Of a stretch of DNA of 64,000 nucleotides, positions 44,610 to 53,687 are shown in pieces. Position numbers and translations under genes: made by a program. The notes beneath the pieces were generated by a model. It had not been told where the DNA came from and did no database searches. It saw nothing but the letters and a program-made list of their open reading frames with translations. The first letter of the stretch is position 1; every line of letters starts with the position of its first letter. This stretch comes from Paucibacter sp963740455 (GTDB lineage: Bacteria > Pseudomonadota > Gammaproteobacteria > Burkholderiales > Burkholderiaceae_C): assembly GCA_963740455.1 (NCBI GenBank), contig CAVUEF010000026.1, positions 1-64,000 on the forward strand. The letters are read 5' to 3'.

Positions 44610-45561
44610 TGTGATTGAACTCAGAGCGCCCGACATCACGCCTTACCGCGCTGGCAACACCGGCGTCGACTATGTGCATCAGCTCGACTCGGGCCGACCC
44701 GGCCCCACCGTGATGGTGCAGGCGCTCACGCATGGCAATGAGTTGTGCGGTGCGATCGCGCTCGACTGGTTGTTCAAGCAAGGCATGGGGACGAGCCTCA
44801 CGCCGCTGCAAGGCAAGCTGATCCTGAGCTTTGCCAATGTCGACGCCTTCCATCGCTTCGACGCGCGCGATCCAGGCGCCTCGCGCTGCGTTGATGAAGA
44901 CCTGAACCGCGTCTGGCACGACGCCGTATTGTTCGGCCCCGGCGACTCGCTGGAGCTGCGCCGGGCCAGAGCGCTGCAGCCCTTTGTCGATGCTGCCGAC
45001 TGTCTGTTCGACATTCATTCGATGCAGGACGATTGCCGCCCGCTGATGGTGTGCGGCATGCTCGACAAGGGTGTGGCCTTGGCGCGCCAGCTGGGCGTGC
45101 CCGGCGTGCTGCTCATCGACACTGGCCACCCTGCCGGCTTGCGCATGCGCGACCGCGGCGGTTTTGGCGATCCGGCCAGCTCGCGAAATGCCTTGCTGAT
45201 CGAGTGCGGCCAGCATTGGGAGCAGAGCTCGGCCGAGGTCGCCATCGACGCCCTGGTGCGCTTCCTGCAACTCACCGGCATGGTCAGCGCCGACTGGGCG
45301 GCATCGCGCACGCGCATGGCGCTGCCCCGGCAACAGCGCCTGGTGCGCGTCGATCGTGCCGTCACCGCATTGAGCGGCGACTTCCGCTTTCTCGTCCCGG
45401 TAAAAGGGCTGGGCGTGATCGAGAAGCAGGGCACGGTGTTCGCGCAGGACGGCGACGCGCTGTTCAGCACCGACTACGACCAGACCGTGCTGGTGATGCC
45501 ATCAAAGAAGCCTGGCAAGGCTGGCGCCACCATGGTGCGGCTGGGCCGCTACGAGTCCTGA
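44602..45561 (+). CDS. succinylglutamate desuccinylase/aspartoacylase-family hydrolase
   Basis: A 319-residue zinc-dependent hydrolase of the M14-like AstE/aspartoacylase family. THGNELCG supplies the first metal His and Glu, DEDLNRVW a conserved Asn-Arg, and DIHSMQDD the second metal His. The C-terminal third is a beta-rich domain. It overlaps the preceding N-formylglutamate amidohydrolase by 8 bases, so both may act on N-acyl amino acids. The exact substrate is unknown. Confidence 0.84.
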   Translation: MADVIELRAPDITPYRAGNTGVDYVHQLDSGRPGPTVMVQALTHGNELCGAIALDWLFKQGMGTSLTPLQGKLILSFANVDAFHRFDARDPGASRCVDEDLNRVWHDAVLFGPGDSLELRRARALQPFVDAADCLFDIHSMQDDCRPLMVCGMLDKGVALARQLGVPGVLLIDTGHPAGLRMRDRGGFGDPASSRNALLIECGQHWEQSSAEVAIDALVRFLQLTGMVSADWAASRTRMALPRQQRLVRVDRAVTALSGDFRFLVPVKGLGVIEKQGTVFAQDGDALFSTDYDQTVLVMPSKKPGKAGATMVRLGRYES

Positions 45562-45591
45562 GGCGGGTGGATAAGGGTCAGGTCTTGCGTC

Positions 45592-46176
45592 CTAGGCGCG
45601 CTCGAACTTGAACACCGCCATGCTCGACATCAGATTGGGTGCGCGGCGCACTTGGCGGCCGTTGTGTATGCCAAAGCTGTCGAGCACGCGCAAATCGCAT
45701 TTGTGCGCCAGCACCTCGAAGTCGGCATAGGTGCCGACGCGGATATTGGGCGTGTCGTACCACTCGTAGGGCAGCACCCGGGTGACTGGCATGCGGCCCA
45801 GCAGCACTTGCAGGCGATTCGGCCAATGCGCGAAATTGGGGAAGCTGAGCACGCCCACGCGGCCCACGCGCGCTGTCTCGCGCAGCATCGCCTCGGTATT
45901 GCGCAGGTGTTGCAGCGATTCAAGCTGCAGCACCACGTCGAAGCTCTGGTCCTCGAAAATCGACAGGCCGTCTTCCAGGTTGAGCTGGATCGCATTCACG
46001 CCGCGTTGCATGCAGGCCAGCAGATTGGCGTCGTCGAGCTCGACGCCGTAGCCGCTGCAGCCCTTGTGCTCCTGCAAATAGGCGAGCAGCGCGCCGGTGC
46101 CGCAACCCAGATCGAGCACGCGCGAACCCGCCGGCACGAGCGCGGCGATCATCTCCATCACTCGGCCGTCGCTCAT
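45592..46176 (-). CDS. metW: methionine biosynthesis protein MetW
   Basis: MetW is a SAM-methyltransferase-fold protein that pairs with MetX; family work indicates it is needed for full acyltransferase function. The 194-residue protein has the nucleotide-binding VLDLGCGTGALLAYL and PFEWYD-like LPYEWYDTPN near the middle. It overlaps the metX stop by 4 bases (ATGA), the standard metX-metW operon of proteobacteria. Confidence 0.94.
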   Translation of the reverse strand: MSDGRVMEMIAALVPAGSRVLDLGCGTGALLAYLQEHKGCSGYGVELDDANLLACMQRGVNAIQLNLEDGLSIFEDQSFDVVLQLESLQHLRNTEAMLRETARVGRVGVLSFPNFAHWPNRLQVLLGRMPVTRVLPYEWYDTPNIRVGTYADFEVLAHKCDLRVLDSFGIHNGRQVRRAPNLMSSMAVFKFERA

Positions 46177-47315
46177 GGCGCACCCTCCGCTGCGATTCGC
46201 TGGAAGTAGGCGCGCAACACGCCGTGATAGCGCGGATCGTCCAGCAAAAAGGCGTCGTGTCCGTGCGGGGCATCGATTTCCGCATACGAGACGTCGAGCT
46301 TGTTGTCGAGCAAGGCCTTCACGATCTCTCGCGCGCGTGCCGGCGAAAAACGCCAGTCGGTGGTGAAGCTGACGAGCAGGAACTTGGCCGTCGCGCTGGC
46401 AAAAGTGCGGCTCAAGTCGCCGCCGTGATCGAGCGCCGGGTCGAAGTAGTCGAGTGCCCGGGTGATGAGGAGATAGGTGTTGGCGTCGAAGTATTCGCTG
46501 AACTTGTCGCCCTGGTAGCGCAGATAACTCTCGATCTGGAATTCGATGTCCTGGGTTGAGTAGCCGAGCTCGGCGGCGCGCAGCTCGCGGCCGAACTTCG
46601 CTTCCATCACATCGTCAGACAAGTAAGTGATGTGCCCGATCATGCGTGCCACGCGCAGGCCGCGCTTGGGCACCACGCCATGCTCATAGAAGTGGCCGCC
46701 GTGGAAATCGGGGTCGGTGATGATGGCGCGGCGCGCCACCTCGTTGAATGCGATGTTCTGCGCCGACAGATTGGGCGCGGTGGCAATCGCGATGCAGTGG
46801 CGCACCCGCTCGGGGTAGCGCAGCGACCAGTCCAGGGCCTGCATGCCGCCCAACGATCCGCCCAGCACGGCGGCGAGTTGCGTGATGCCCAGCGCGTCGA
46901 GCAGTCGCGCCTGCGAGTCCACCCAGTCCTGCACGGTGACGACGGGGAAGTCGGCGCCGTAGACACGGCCCGTCGCGGGGTTGACATGCATCGGCCCGGT
47001 CGAGCCGAAGCATGAACCAAGGTTGTTGACGCCGATGACGAAGAACTTGTCGGTGTCCAAGGGCTTGCCCGGCCCCACCAGGTTGTCCCACCAGCCCTCG
47101 CTCTTGTCCTGGCCTTCATAAGTGCCAGCCACATGGTGGTTGGCGTTCAATGCGTGGCACACCAGCACCGCGTTGGAACGCTCGGCGTTGAGCGCGCCAT
47201 AGGTCTCGAAAACCAGTTCGTACGCGAGCAGCTGCGCGCCGCTCCTGAGCGCCAGTGGCGCGCTGAACCGCATGCTTTGTGCGAACACCTTGCCCAACAA
47301 CCCGGCATGCGCCAT
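46173..47315 (-). CDS. metX: homoserine O-acyltransferase (probably O-succinyltransferase)
   Basis: MetX activates homoserine for methionine synthesis. The 380-residue alpha/beta hydrolase has the nucleophile Ser in GGSLGGMQ, the Asp in SFTTDWRFSP and the His in APHGHDAFL. Pairing with metW suggests the succinyl-CoA-using type. ATG 47315 is chosen because a GGGAGG ribosome site lies 6 bases upstream; the nearby ATG at 47319 is out of frame. Confidence 0.94.
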   Translation of the reverse strand: MAHAGLLGKVFAQSMRFSAPLALRSGAQLLAYELVFETYGALNAERSNAVLVCHALNANHHVAGTYEGQDKSEGWWDNLVGPGKPLDTDKFFVIGVNNLGSCFGSTGPMHVNPATGRVYGADFPVVTVQDWVDSQARLLDALGITQLAAVLGGSLGGMQALDWSLRYPERVRHCIAIATAPNLSAQNIAFNEVARRAIITDPDFHGGHFYEHGVVPKRGLRVARMIGHITYLSDDVMEAKFGRELRAAELGYSTQDIEFQIESYLRYQGDKFSEYFDANTYLLITRALDYFDPALDHGGDLSRTFASATAKFLLVSFTTDWRFSPARAREIVKALLDNKLDVSYAEIDAPHGHDAFLLDDPRYHGVLRAYFQRIAAEGAP

Positions 47316-47786
47316 GCATGACCTCCCGAAAATCAAGACCGGCTCCGCGCCAGAGTGGCGAACACCGACCGGAGGCATCCCACTTCAGTTTCAGCGGCAC
47401 ATCGCTGCGCGCCATGAGCTTGCTCAGCAACTGCTGCGCAGCTTGGGCGACATTCTTTGACGCGCCCGCAATGCGGGACAGATCGGCGCTGTGGTCACGA
47501 GTATATCGACGCGGGTCAGGGGGCAGTCAGCCAGCCGGCGCTTTGCCCGTGTCAAGCGCCGCTTGGCCGCAGACCGTCGATTCAGGTCGATGCGCAAGTC
47601 CGACGCACGGGCAATGCATCAAAAAAGCAACGAAAACCAGCGTTGGACTTGAGATAGCGCAGTACATGTGAATTCACATCGGTCTAGCTTGGCGTGGACG
47701 CGAGAGGCTTTTTCTCCGCTGTGTGCCTGCTTGTTGAGCGAAGGAATGGGTCTTGCGCCATCTTTCCCATCACATGGAGAGCCATC
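47316..47786. other. 471-base interval between metX and the CBS gene
   Basis: No gene was recognised here; open frames have poor codon use. It must hold promoters for both the leftward metX-metW operon and the rightward CBS-Nfn-Kor cluster. The most notable element is the perfect palindrome at 47666-47679. No known methionine-related riboswitch fold could be recognised by eye. Confidence 0.4.
47666..47679. promoter_or_regulatory. 14-base perfect palindrome, candidate operator
   Basis: ATGTGAATTCACAT is a perfect palindrome about 108 bases before the CBS-protein start. It carries TGTGA and TCACA half-sites, as in CRP/FNR-family boxes, but with a 2-base rather than 6-base centre, so it is not a standard CRP or FNR site. 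It is a plausible control site for the redox cluster. Confidence 0.4.
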
Positions 47787-48227
47787 ATGTACGAACGTAC
47801 GGTGATTCAGTCGATCAGGCAACCGCATGTCGTGAGCTTGGCGCCGGGCGCCAATGTCTACAAGGCCGCCAACGTCATGACAGACGCCAGCTGTTCGAGC
47901 GTGCTGGTGATAGACGCCACAGGGTCGCTGATGGGCATCCTCACCGAGCATGACTTGATGGCCCGGGTTCTGGCCAAGGGGCAGGATCCCCAGCACACGC
48001 GCCTGGTCGATGTGATGACGCCCAAGCCCTATTCGGTTCCTCCCGATACCAAGGTCACCGACGCCCTGGTGATGATGATGGACAGGGGTTTTCGACACCT
48101 GCCCATCGTCGACACGCACGCGGCCATCCTCGGCGTGTTCTCGATGCGCGACGCGCAGCCGCTGGAGGTGAACAGCGCAATGGGCTTGTCCGAGTTCGGC
48201 GATCAGCTCAACGACGCGCTCGCCTGA
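47787..48227 (+). CDS. tandem CBS-domain protein
   Basis: A 146-residue cytoplasmic protein made of two CBS domains (about 8-65 and 75-130; GILTEHDLMARVLA and GVFSMRDAQPL are the repeat ends). Such pairs bind adenine nucleotides and sense energy or redox state. It stands 72 bases before the Nfn-Kor genes and in the same direction, so it may regulate that module. This link is inference. Confidence 0.85.
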   Translation: MYERTVIQSIRQPHVVSLAPGANVYKAANVMTDASCSSVLVIDATGSLMGILTEHDLMARVLAKGQDPQHTRLVDVMTPKPYSVPPDTKVTDALVMMMDRGFRHLPIVDTHAAILGVFSMRDAQPLEVNSAMGLSEFGDQLNDALA

Positions 48228-48299
48228 GCAAGATCACCCGCGCCTGCACACCCGACTCGCGGCGTCCGACCGGCTTGAGTGGATGAGAAAGCGAACACG

Positions 48300-49187
48300 A
48301 TGTCCAATTTCGAGATCGCCCGGAGAGAGGATTTTTCCGACCTTACCTTTCTGCTTGAAGTGCACCACCCCTTGCTGGCGAAGGCGGCCAGACCGGGCCA
48401 GTTCGTGATCGTCATGTTGCACGAACATGGCGAGCGGATCCCGCTGACCATCGCCGACTTCGACCGCGAACTGGGCACCATCACGCTGGTGATTCAGGCC
48501 GTCGGCAAGACCACGCGGCAGATGCAGCAGGAATGCCGGGTCGGCACCGCGCTGTATGCGATGGTCGGACCGATGGGCGTGCCCAGCCCGATCAGCCATG
48601 CGAAGAAAGTCGTCTGCGTCGGCGGCGGTCTGGGTGTGGCGCCGATCTACCCGCAGGCGCGCGGATTCAAGGAAAGCGGCGCCTATGTGATCGGCGTCGT
48701 CGGCTTTCGCAACCAGAGCCTGGTGTTCTGGGAAGACAAGTTCCGGGCCTGTTGCGACGAATTCATCATCTGCACCGATGACGGCTCGGCCGGCATCAAG
48801 GGCTTGGTGACCGCCGGCATCGAGCAGGCGCTGGCCAAACATCCGGACATCGACGAAGTGGTGGCGATCGGCCCGCCGATCATGATGAAGGGCTGCGCCG
48901 AGGCGACCCGTCCGCACAAGATCAAGACCATGGTGAGTCTGAATCCGGTGATGGTCGACGGCACGGGCATGTGCGGCGGCTGCCGCGTCAAGATTGGCGA
49001 CCAGGTGAAATTCGCCTGCGTGGACGGCCCCGACTTCGACGGCCATCGGGTTGACTTCGACGACTTGATGATGCGTCTGCGCCGCTACACCAAGGAAGAA
49101 CGCGTGGCTCTCGATCACTGGGAGAAGAGCTGTCGAATGCAAAAGGCGATAGCCCTCGCCGCCGACGCACCGCACCTCAACCCCTGA
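48300..49187 (+). CDS. NfnA/SudB-type ferredoxin-NADP reductase subunit
   Basis: A 295-residue flavoprotein with an FAD domain (about 1-100), an NAD(P)-binding domain opening with VVCVGGGLGVAPIYPQA, and a C-terminal [2Fe-2S] site (GTGMCGGCRVKIGDQVKFAC). This layout defines the small subunit of the electron-bifurcating transhydrogenase NfnAB and of sulfide dehydrogenase SudAB. ATG 48300 is preferred over GTG 48279. The large subunit follows by 52 bases and the 2-oxoacid oxidoreductase after it. Confidence 0.88.
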   Translation: MSNFEIARREDFSDLTFLLEVHHPLLAKAARPGQFVIVMLHEHGERIPLTIADFDRELGTITLVIQAVGKTTRQMQQECRVGTALYAMVGPMGVPSPISHAKKVVCVGGGLGVAPIYPQARGFKESGAYVIGVVGFRNQSLVFWEDKFRACCDEFIICTDDGSAGIKGLVTAGIEQALAKHPDIDEVVAIGPPIMMKGCAEATRPHKIKTMVSLNPVMVDGTGMCGGCRVKIGDQVKFACVDGPDFDGHRVDFDDLMMRLRRYTKEERVALDHWEKSCRMQKAIALAADAPHLNP

Positions 49188-49239
49188 TCCCGGACGTGTT
49201 TGCCACTCAAGGCTGACACCCGCTAACCGGCAGCACGCC

Positions 49240-50733
49240 ATGGCAAAGAAAAAGACGATACGCACGATCCCGCAAGAGCGCACGCCGATGCTCGAACTCG
49301 ACCCGGCCGTGCGGGCCACCAATTTCGACGAAGTCGCTTGTGGCTACAGCGCCGTCGATGCGACGCGCGAGGCCGAGCGTTGCCTGTTGTGCCCGGATCA
49401 ACCCTGCGTATCAGGGTGCCCGGTGGGCATCGACATCCCTGGCTTCATCCAGAAAATCGGCGAGCAGGATTTGCGTGGCGCCTACGACATCCTGACCGGC
49501 ACCAATCTGCTGCCTGCCATCTGCGGCCGGGTCTGCCCGCAGGAGAACCAGTGCGAAGGCGTCTGCACGGTGGGCGAGTCGCTGGAGCCGGTGGCGATCG
49601 GCCGGCTCGAGCGATTCGTCGGCGACACCGCCATCCGGGAGGGCTGGATCAACATCCCGTATATCGAAGCGAATCGCTTCAAGGTCGGCATCGTCGGATC
49701 AGGACCGGCGGGCATGGCGTGCGCGGCCGACATGGCCAAGGCCGGCTGCGATGTCACGGTGTTCGAAGCCTTCCACCAACCCGGCGGCGTCCTGAAATAC
49801 GGCATTCCCGATTTCCGTCTGCCCAACACGGTGATCGACGCCGAGATCGACAAGCTCAGAAAATTCGGCGTCAAGTTCGAATGCAATACGCTGGTCGGGC
49901 GTCTCTTCACCGTCGCGCAGATGACCGGCGAGATGGGTTTCGACGCGGTCTTCGTGGGCGTCGGCGCAGGCTATCCGACCATGCTCGGCATCCCCGGGGA
50001 CTCATTGAACGGTGTGCTGTCGGCCAACGAATTGCTGACGCGTTGCAACCTGATGCGCGCCAAGGAGTTCCCCGCTTTCGACACGCCCCAGCCCAGTGCC
50101 AGACGCGTCGCGGTGGTCGGCGCCGGCAACACGGCGATGGACGCGATGCGCGTGTCGATCCGTCTGGGCGCTGAAAAGGTGTATTGCATCTACCGCCGCT
50201 CGCGCAAGGAAGCGCCGGCGCGCGCCGAGGAAGTCCATCACGCCGAACAGGAAGGCGTCGAGTTCCACTGGCTCACGAATCCTGTGGCGGTGCTCGACGA
50301 CGGCAAGGGCGGCGTGCGCGCCGTGCGCTGCGTGCGCATGGAGTTGGGCGAGCCGGATGAGTCGGGGCGGCGCCGCCCCCTGCCGGTCGTGGGCAGCGAG
50401 TTCGATTTCGAGGTCGATCTCATCGTCTATGCGATTGGCACGAACGCCAATCCGATCATGGGTCAGACCTCGCAGCTGCGGCTCAACCAGTGGGGCTACA
50501 TCGCCACCGACGCGAGCCTCGCCACCTCGCTGGCGGGCGTGTTCGCTGGCGGCGACATCGTCACCGGCGCGGCCACGGTGATCGAGGCGATGGGCGCCGG
50601 GCGCAAGGCGGCGCGCAGCATGAAGGCCTATCTCGGCCTGCGCGACATCCATCGGCCCTACGCCGGCGGGGGCGCCAGCCTGTTCGGCATCGACCGCAGC
50701 GAACGCAACTTTGCGCGCGTGCAGGTGGCCTAG
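49240..50733 (+). CDS. NfnB/SudA/GltD-type NADPH oxidoreductase subunit
   Basis: A 497-residue iron-sulfur flavoprotein. Residues 45-110 hold two Cys clusters (CLLCPDQPCVSGCP and CGRVCPQENQCEGVC) for [4Fe-4S] centres. An FAD site (GIVGSGPAGMACA) and an NADPH site (VVGAGNTAMDAMR) follow. It is homologous to the glutamate synthase small subunit, but no gltB is near, and the NfnA-like gene before it indicates an NfnAB or SudAB complex exchanging electrons between NAD(P)H and ferredoxin. Confidence 0.9.
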   Translation: MAKKKTIRTIPQERTPMLELDPAVRATNFDEVACGYSAVDATREAERCLLCPDQPCVSGCPVGIDIPGFIQKIGEQDLRGAYDILTGTNLLPAICGRVCPQENQCEGVCTVGESLEPVAIGRLERFVGDTAIREGWINIPYIEANRFKVGIVGSGPAGMACAADMAKAGCDVTVFEAFHQPGGVLKYGIPDFRLPNTVIDAEIDKLRKFGVKFECNTLVGRLFTVAQMTGEMGFDAVFVGVGAGYPTMLGIPGDSLNGVLSANELLTRCNLMRAKEFPAFDTPQPSARRVAVVGAGNTAMDAMRVSIRLGAEKVYCIYRRSRKEAPARAEEVHHAEQEGVEFHWLTNPVAVLDDGKGGVRAVRCVRMELGEPDESGRRRPLPVVGSEFDFEVDLIVYAIGTNANPIMGQTSQLRLNQWGYIATDASLATSLAGVFAGGDIVTGAATVIEAMGAGRKAARSMKAYLGLRDIHRPYAGGGASLFGIDRSERNFARVQVA

Positions 50734-50805
50734 ACGAAGAACCTCGAAGTTCGCCCGGCCGTGTATCCGACGCTCCACAGCAGCACAGCGAGAACGGAAA
50801 AAAGC

Positions 50806-52716
50806 ATGAACGACATGAACAACACGATCCTGCAAAAGCCGGTCGACCGCGCCGACAAGAAGAGCAACAGGAAGGCGCCCGTCACGCTCAAGGAGCACAT
50901 CATCGAGATCATCAGCGACTCGGGTGAGGGCGCGCAGCGTTGCGGTCAATCACTCGGCTCGATCGCGGCGCGCATGGGCAACGGCATCTGGACGACCGAG
51001 ATCATCCCCGCCGAGATTCGCCCGCCGGCGCGCAGCGTGGCGGGCGCCAGCGGCAACCGCATCCGCATCGGTGCCGGCTACATCACCAACGGTGGCGACG
51101 AAACCGATCTGGTGGTGGCCTTCAACGAGCAGGTGCTGCTCGGTCGCGTGCGCGACCGCGAACTCAAACCCGGCTGCATCATCCTGCTCGAGAGCCTGTG
51201 GCGCACGCATGCCGACCTGAATATCAGGAGCTCCTACATCGCGGCGCACCAGCGGCTCATTGACGCGGGCTACAAGGTGGTCGAGATACCGATGGAGCAG
51301 GAATGCCGCCTGCTCGTCGCCGATGCGCACCGCGGCAAAAATATGTTTGCGCTGGGCATGCTCTGCCATATCTACAGCTTTGATTTGCAGGCGGCGCGCG
51401 AGCAGATTGCGCTGACATTCGGCAAGAAGTCGCAGGCCGTCATCGACTCGAATGTGATGCTGCTGCAAGCCGGCCATGAATGGGCCCAGGCCCATCTCGA
51501 CTTCAGCTACCGCATTCCGGCGACCCCGTCCGGCCAGGCGCAGATCGCCACCAACGGCAATACCGCGCTGGCGCTGGGCGTGATGGCCTCCGGGATGGAA
51601 ATTTGCGCGATGTATCCGATCACGCCGGCCACCTCGGCGTCGCACTATCTGTCCGAGGTGTTCGAGAAAGTCGGCGGCATCGTGCACCAGGCCGAAGACG
51701 AAATCGCCGCCTGCGCGTTCGCCATCGGTGCCTCATACGCCAGCAAGTGCACGGTCACCATCACCTCCGGGCCGGGCTATTCACTCAAGCAAGAAGCGAT
51801 CGGATTGGCGGTGATGGCGGAGATCCCGCTGGTCGTCGTCAACGTGCAGCGCGGCGGCCCCAGCACCGGTCAGCCGACCAAGGCCGAACAAGGCGACCTG
51901 ATGGCGGCCATCTTCGGCAGTCACAGCGATGCGCCCAAGGTGGTGATGGCGCCGGCCACTATCGAAGACTGCTTCTACTCGATCATCACGGCGCGGCGCA
52001 TCGCTGAGACCTTCAATATGGTCGTCGTGGTGCTGACCGACGCCGCGCTGGCCACCTCGCAACAGCCGTTCGCGCGGCCGCAGTTCAACCCCTCCTGGCT
52101 GGCGCCGCCGGTCGATCAGAGCCAGATCCCCGAAGGCGCGAAGCCCTATGACTGGGATGCCACGACGGGTCTGGCGCGGCGCTTCATTCCGGGTCAGCCC
52201 GGCGGCATGCACACGGTGACCGGCCTCGCGCATGACAGGCAAAGCCATGTCGCCTACGACCCCGACATCAACCAGGAAAGCTTGCGCGCCCGCAGCCTCA
52301 AGCTCGCCGCGCTGCAACGCACGCTGCAAGCCCCCGAGGTGTTTGGTGGCAAGAGCGGCGATCTGCTGGTGGTCGGCTGGGGCAGCACCAAGGGTGCCAT
52401 CGAGGAAGCCGTCGCGTCGCTGCGCGACGAGGGCAGAGCAGTCTCGTCCATCCACCTGCGTTTTCTGCAGCCGCTGGCGCCCGGCATCAAGGAAATCATG
52501 CAGCGCTTCAAGCAGGTGATGACGATAGAAGCCAACTGGAGCGATAGCCCGGACGACGCCATCATCGACGCGTCGAACCGCCGCTACTCGTCGGCGGCCA
52601 TCCTGCTGCGCGCGCGCTATCTGGTCGATGTCGATTGCTGGAGCGAGGTGCGCGGACAACCGATCAAGCCCAGCACCATCCGTCGCGTCCTGCTTGCCAA
52701 GCTGAAGGGGAAATGA
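50806..52716 (+). CDS. korA: 2-oxoacid:ferredoxin oxidoreductase, fused gamma-alpha subunit
   Basis: A 636-residue subunit. Residues ~30-240 form the gamma domain (GEGAQRCGQSLGSIAARMG), and ~260-636 the alpha/pyrimidine-binding and transketolase-C domains (MYPITPATSASHYLSE). With KorB it oxidatively decarboxylates a 2-oxoacid, most likely 2-oxoglutarate, to the acyl-CoA and reduces ferredoxin. The fused gamma-alpha arrangement without internal ferredoxin matches KorAB. ATG 50806 is chosen. KorB starts one base after its stop. Confidence 0.88.
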   Translation: MNDMNNTILQKPVDRADKKSNRKAPVTLKEHIIEIISDSGEGAQRCGQSLGSIAARMGNGIWTTEIIPAEIRPPARSVAGASGNRIRIGAGYITNGGDETDLVVAFNEQVLLGRVRDRELKPGCIILLESLWRTHADLNIRSSYIAAHQRLIDAGYKVVEIPMEQECRLLVADAHRGKNMFALGMLCHIYSFDLQAAREQIALTFGKKSQAVIDSNVMLLQAGHEWAQAHLDFSYRIPATPSGQAQIATNGNTALALGVMASGMEICAMYPITPATSASHYLSEVFEKVGGIVHQAEDEIAACAFAIGASYASKCTVTITSGPGYSLKQEAIGLAVMAEIPLVVVNVQRGGPSTGQPTKAEQGDLMAAIFGSHSDAPKVVMAPATIEDCFYSIITARRIAETFNMVVVVLTDAALATSQQPFARPQFNPSWLAPPVDQSQIPEGAKPYDWDATTGLARRFIPGQPGGMHTVTGLAHDRQSHVAYDPDINQESLRARSLKLAALQRTLQAPEVFGGKSGDLLVVGWGSTKGAIEEAVASLRDEGRAVSSIHLRFLQPLAPGIKEIMQRFKQVMTIEANWSDSPDDAIIDASNRRYSSAAILLRARYLVDVDCWSEVRGQPIKPSTIRRVLLAKLKGK

Positions 52717-52717
52717 C

Positions 52718-53671
52718 ATGGATTTTTCCGCCACCGAATGCCTGCTCGAGATGTGTGACGAGCAGCACAGCCTGGAGGACTATCAAAGCGGCGTACCGCG
52801 TTGGTGCACCGGCTGCGGCGACAACGCCATCCTGGCTGCCGTCCAGCGCCTGTGCCGCGACGAGGGCTTGCGCCCCGAAAAGACCGTGTTCGTTTCGGGC
52901 ATCGGCTGCTCGAGCCGCTTCCCGCATTACATGAAGACCTACGGCTTCCATGGCATTCACGGACGGGCGCTGCCGGTCGCCGAGGGCGTGAAGATGGCGC
53001 GGCCCGACTTGACCGTGTTCGTCAACACCGGTGATGGCGACTGCTGCAGCATCGGTGCGGCGCACTGGATACACGCGATCCGCTACAACATGAACCTCAC
53101 CGTGTTCCTGCACGACAACCAGATCTACGGGTTGACCAAGATGCAGGCCTCGCCGACTTCGCCCAAGGGAACCAGGAGCAACACCACGCCACGCGGCAGT
53201 TATCTGGATGCGCTCAATCCGCTCAGCGTGACTCTGGGCGTGGCCAATGTCTCTTTCGTCGCGCAGGCGGTCGACTGGATTCCCGAAAGCCTGTTCGAGA
53301 TCGTCAAGGCGGCCTATCACCACCAGGGCTTCTCGTTCGTGCGCATCCTGCAGCGCTGTCCGGAATGGCTGCCCAAGTCGCTCGAACCGTGGATGCATGA
53401 TCCCGACAAGATCCAGCTGCTGCACCATGCAAACGCGCTGCAGCCCAGCAGCAGCCTCTCGCAGGTCTACAAGAACCAGCTGCTGCACGATCCCTTGGAC
53501 ATGGACCGGGCGCGCGAGATCGCCTCCAGCCAGGAGGTGATTCCGGTCGGCATCCTGTACCAGAACCGTGCCGTTCCCCGTTATGAAGAGACCCGACAGA
53601 CGGGCGTGTTGCGCAGCGTCGAGGCGATCCGCAAGGGCTTCGAAACCGAACTCGACAAATACACGGTTTGA
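52718..53671 (+). CDS. korB: 2-oxoacid:ferredoxin oxidoreductase, beta subunit
   Basis: A 317-residue TPP-binding subunit. RWCTGCGDNAILAAVQR provides two cluster-ligand Cys, SGIGCSSRFPHYM a third, and ILQRCPEW probably the fourth. The TPP-Mg motif is GDGDCCSIG, with Asn at MNLTVFLHDN, followed by IYGLTKMQASPTSPKG, characteristic of Kor/Vor types. Length and motifs fit 2-oxoglutarate oxidoreductase, though other 2-oxoacids are possible. Confidence 0.9.
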   Translation: MDFSATECLLEMCDEQHSLEDYQSGVPRWCTGCGDNAILAAVQRLCRDEGLRPEKTVFVSGIGCSSRFPHYMKTYGFHGIHGRALPVAEGVKMARPDLTVFVNTGDGDCCSIGAAHWIHAIRYNMNLTVFLHDNQIYGLTKMQASPTSPKGTRSNTTPRGSYLDALNPLSVTLGVANVSFVAQAVDWIPESLFEIVKAAYHHQGFSFVRILQRCPEWLPKSLEPWMHDPDKIQLLHHANALQPSSSLSQVYKNQLLHDPLDMDRAREIASSQEVIPVGILYQNRAVPRYEETRQTGVLRSVEAIRKGFETELDKYTV

Positions 53672-53687
53672 TCCTGAGGACGCCCAT

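Noticed and set aside
47316..47500. A methionine-related riboswitch upstream of metX
   Set aside because: No conserved SAM- or SAH-riboswitch core could be recognised by eye in the leader; a covariance-model search would be needed to claim one.
47666..47679. Calling the palindrome a CRP or FNR site
   Set aside because: The half-sites are separated by 2 bases, whereas CRP needs TGTGA-N6-TCACA and FNR needs TTGAT-N4-ATCAA.
49240..50733. Naming this gene gltD (glutamate synthase small subunit)
   Set aside because: There is no gltB nearby and an NfnA/SudB-type subunit precedes it, so a transhydrogenase or sulfide dehydrogenase-type complex is more likely.
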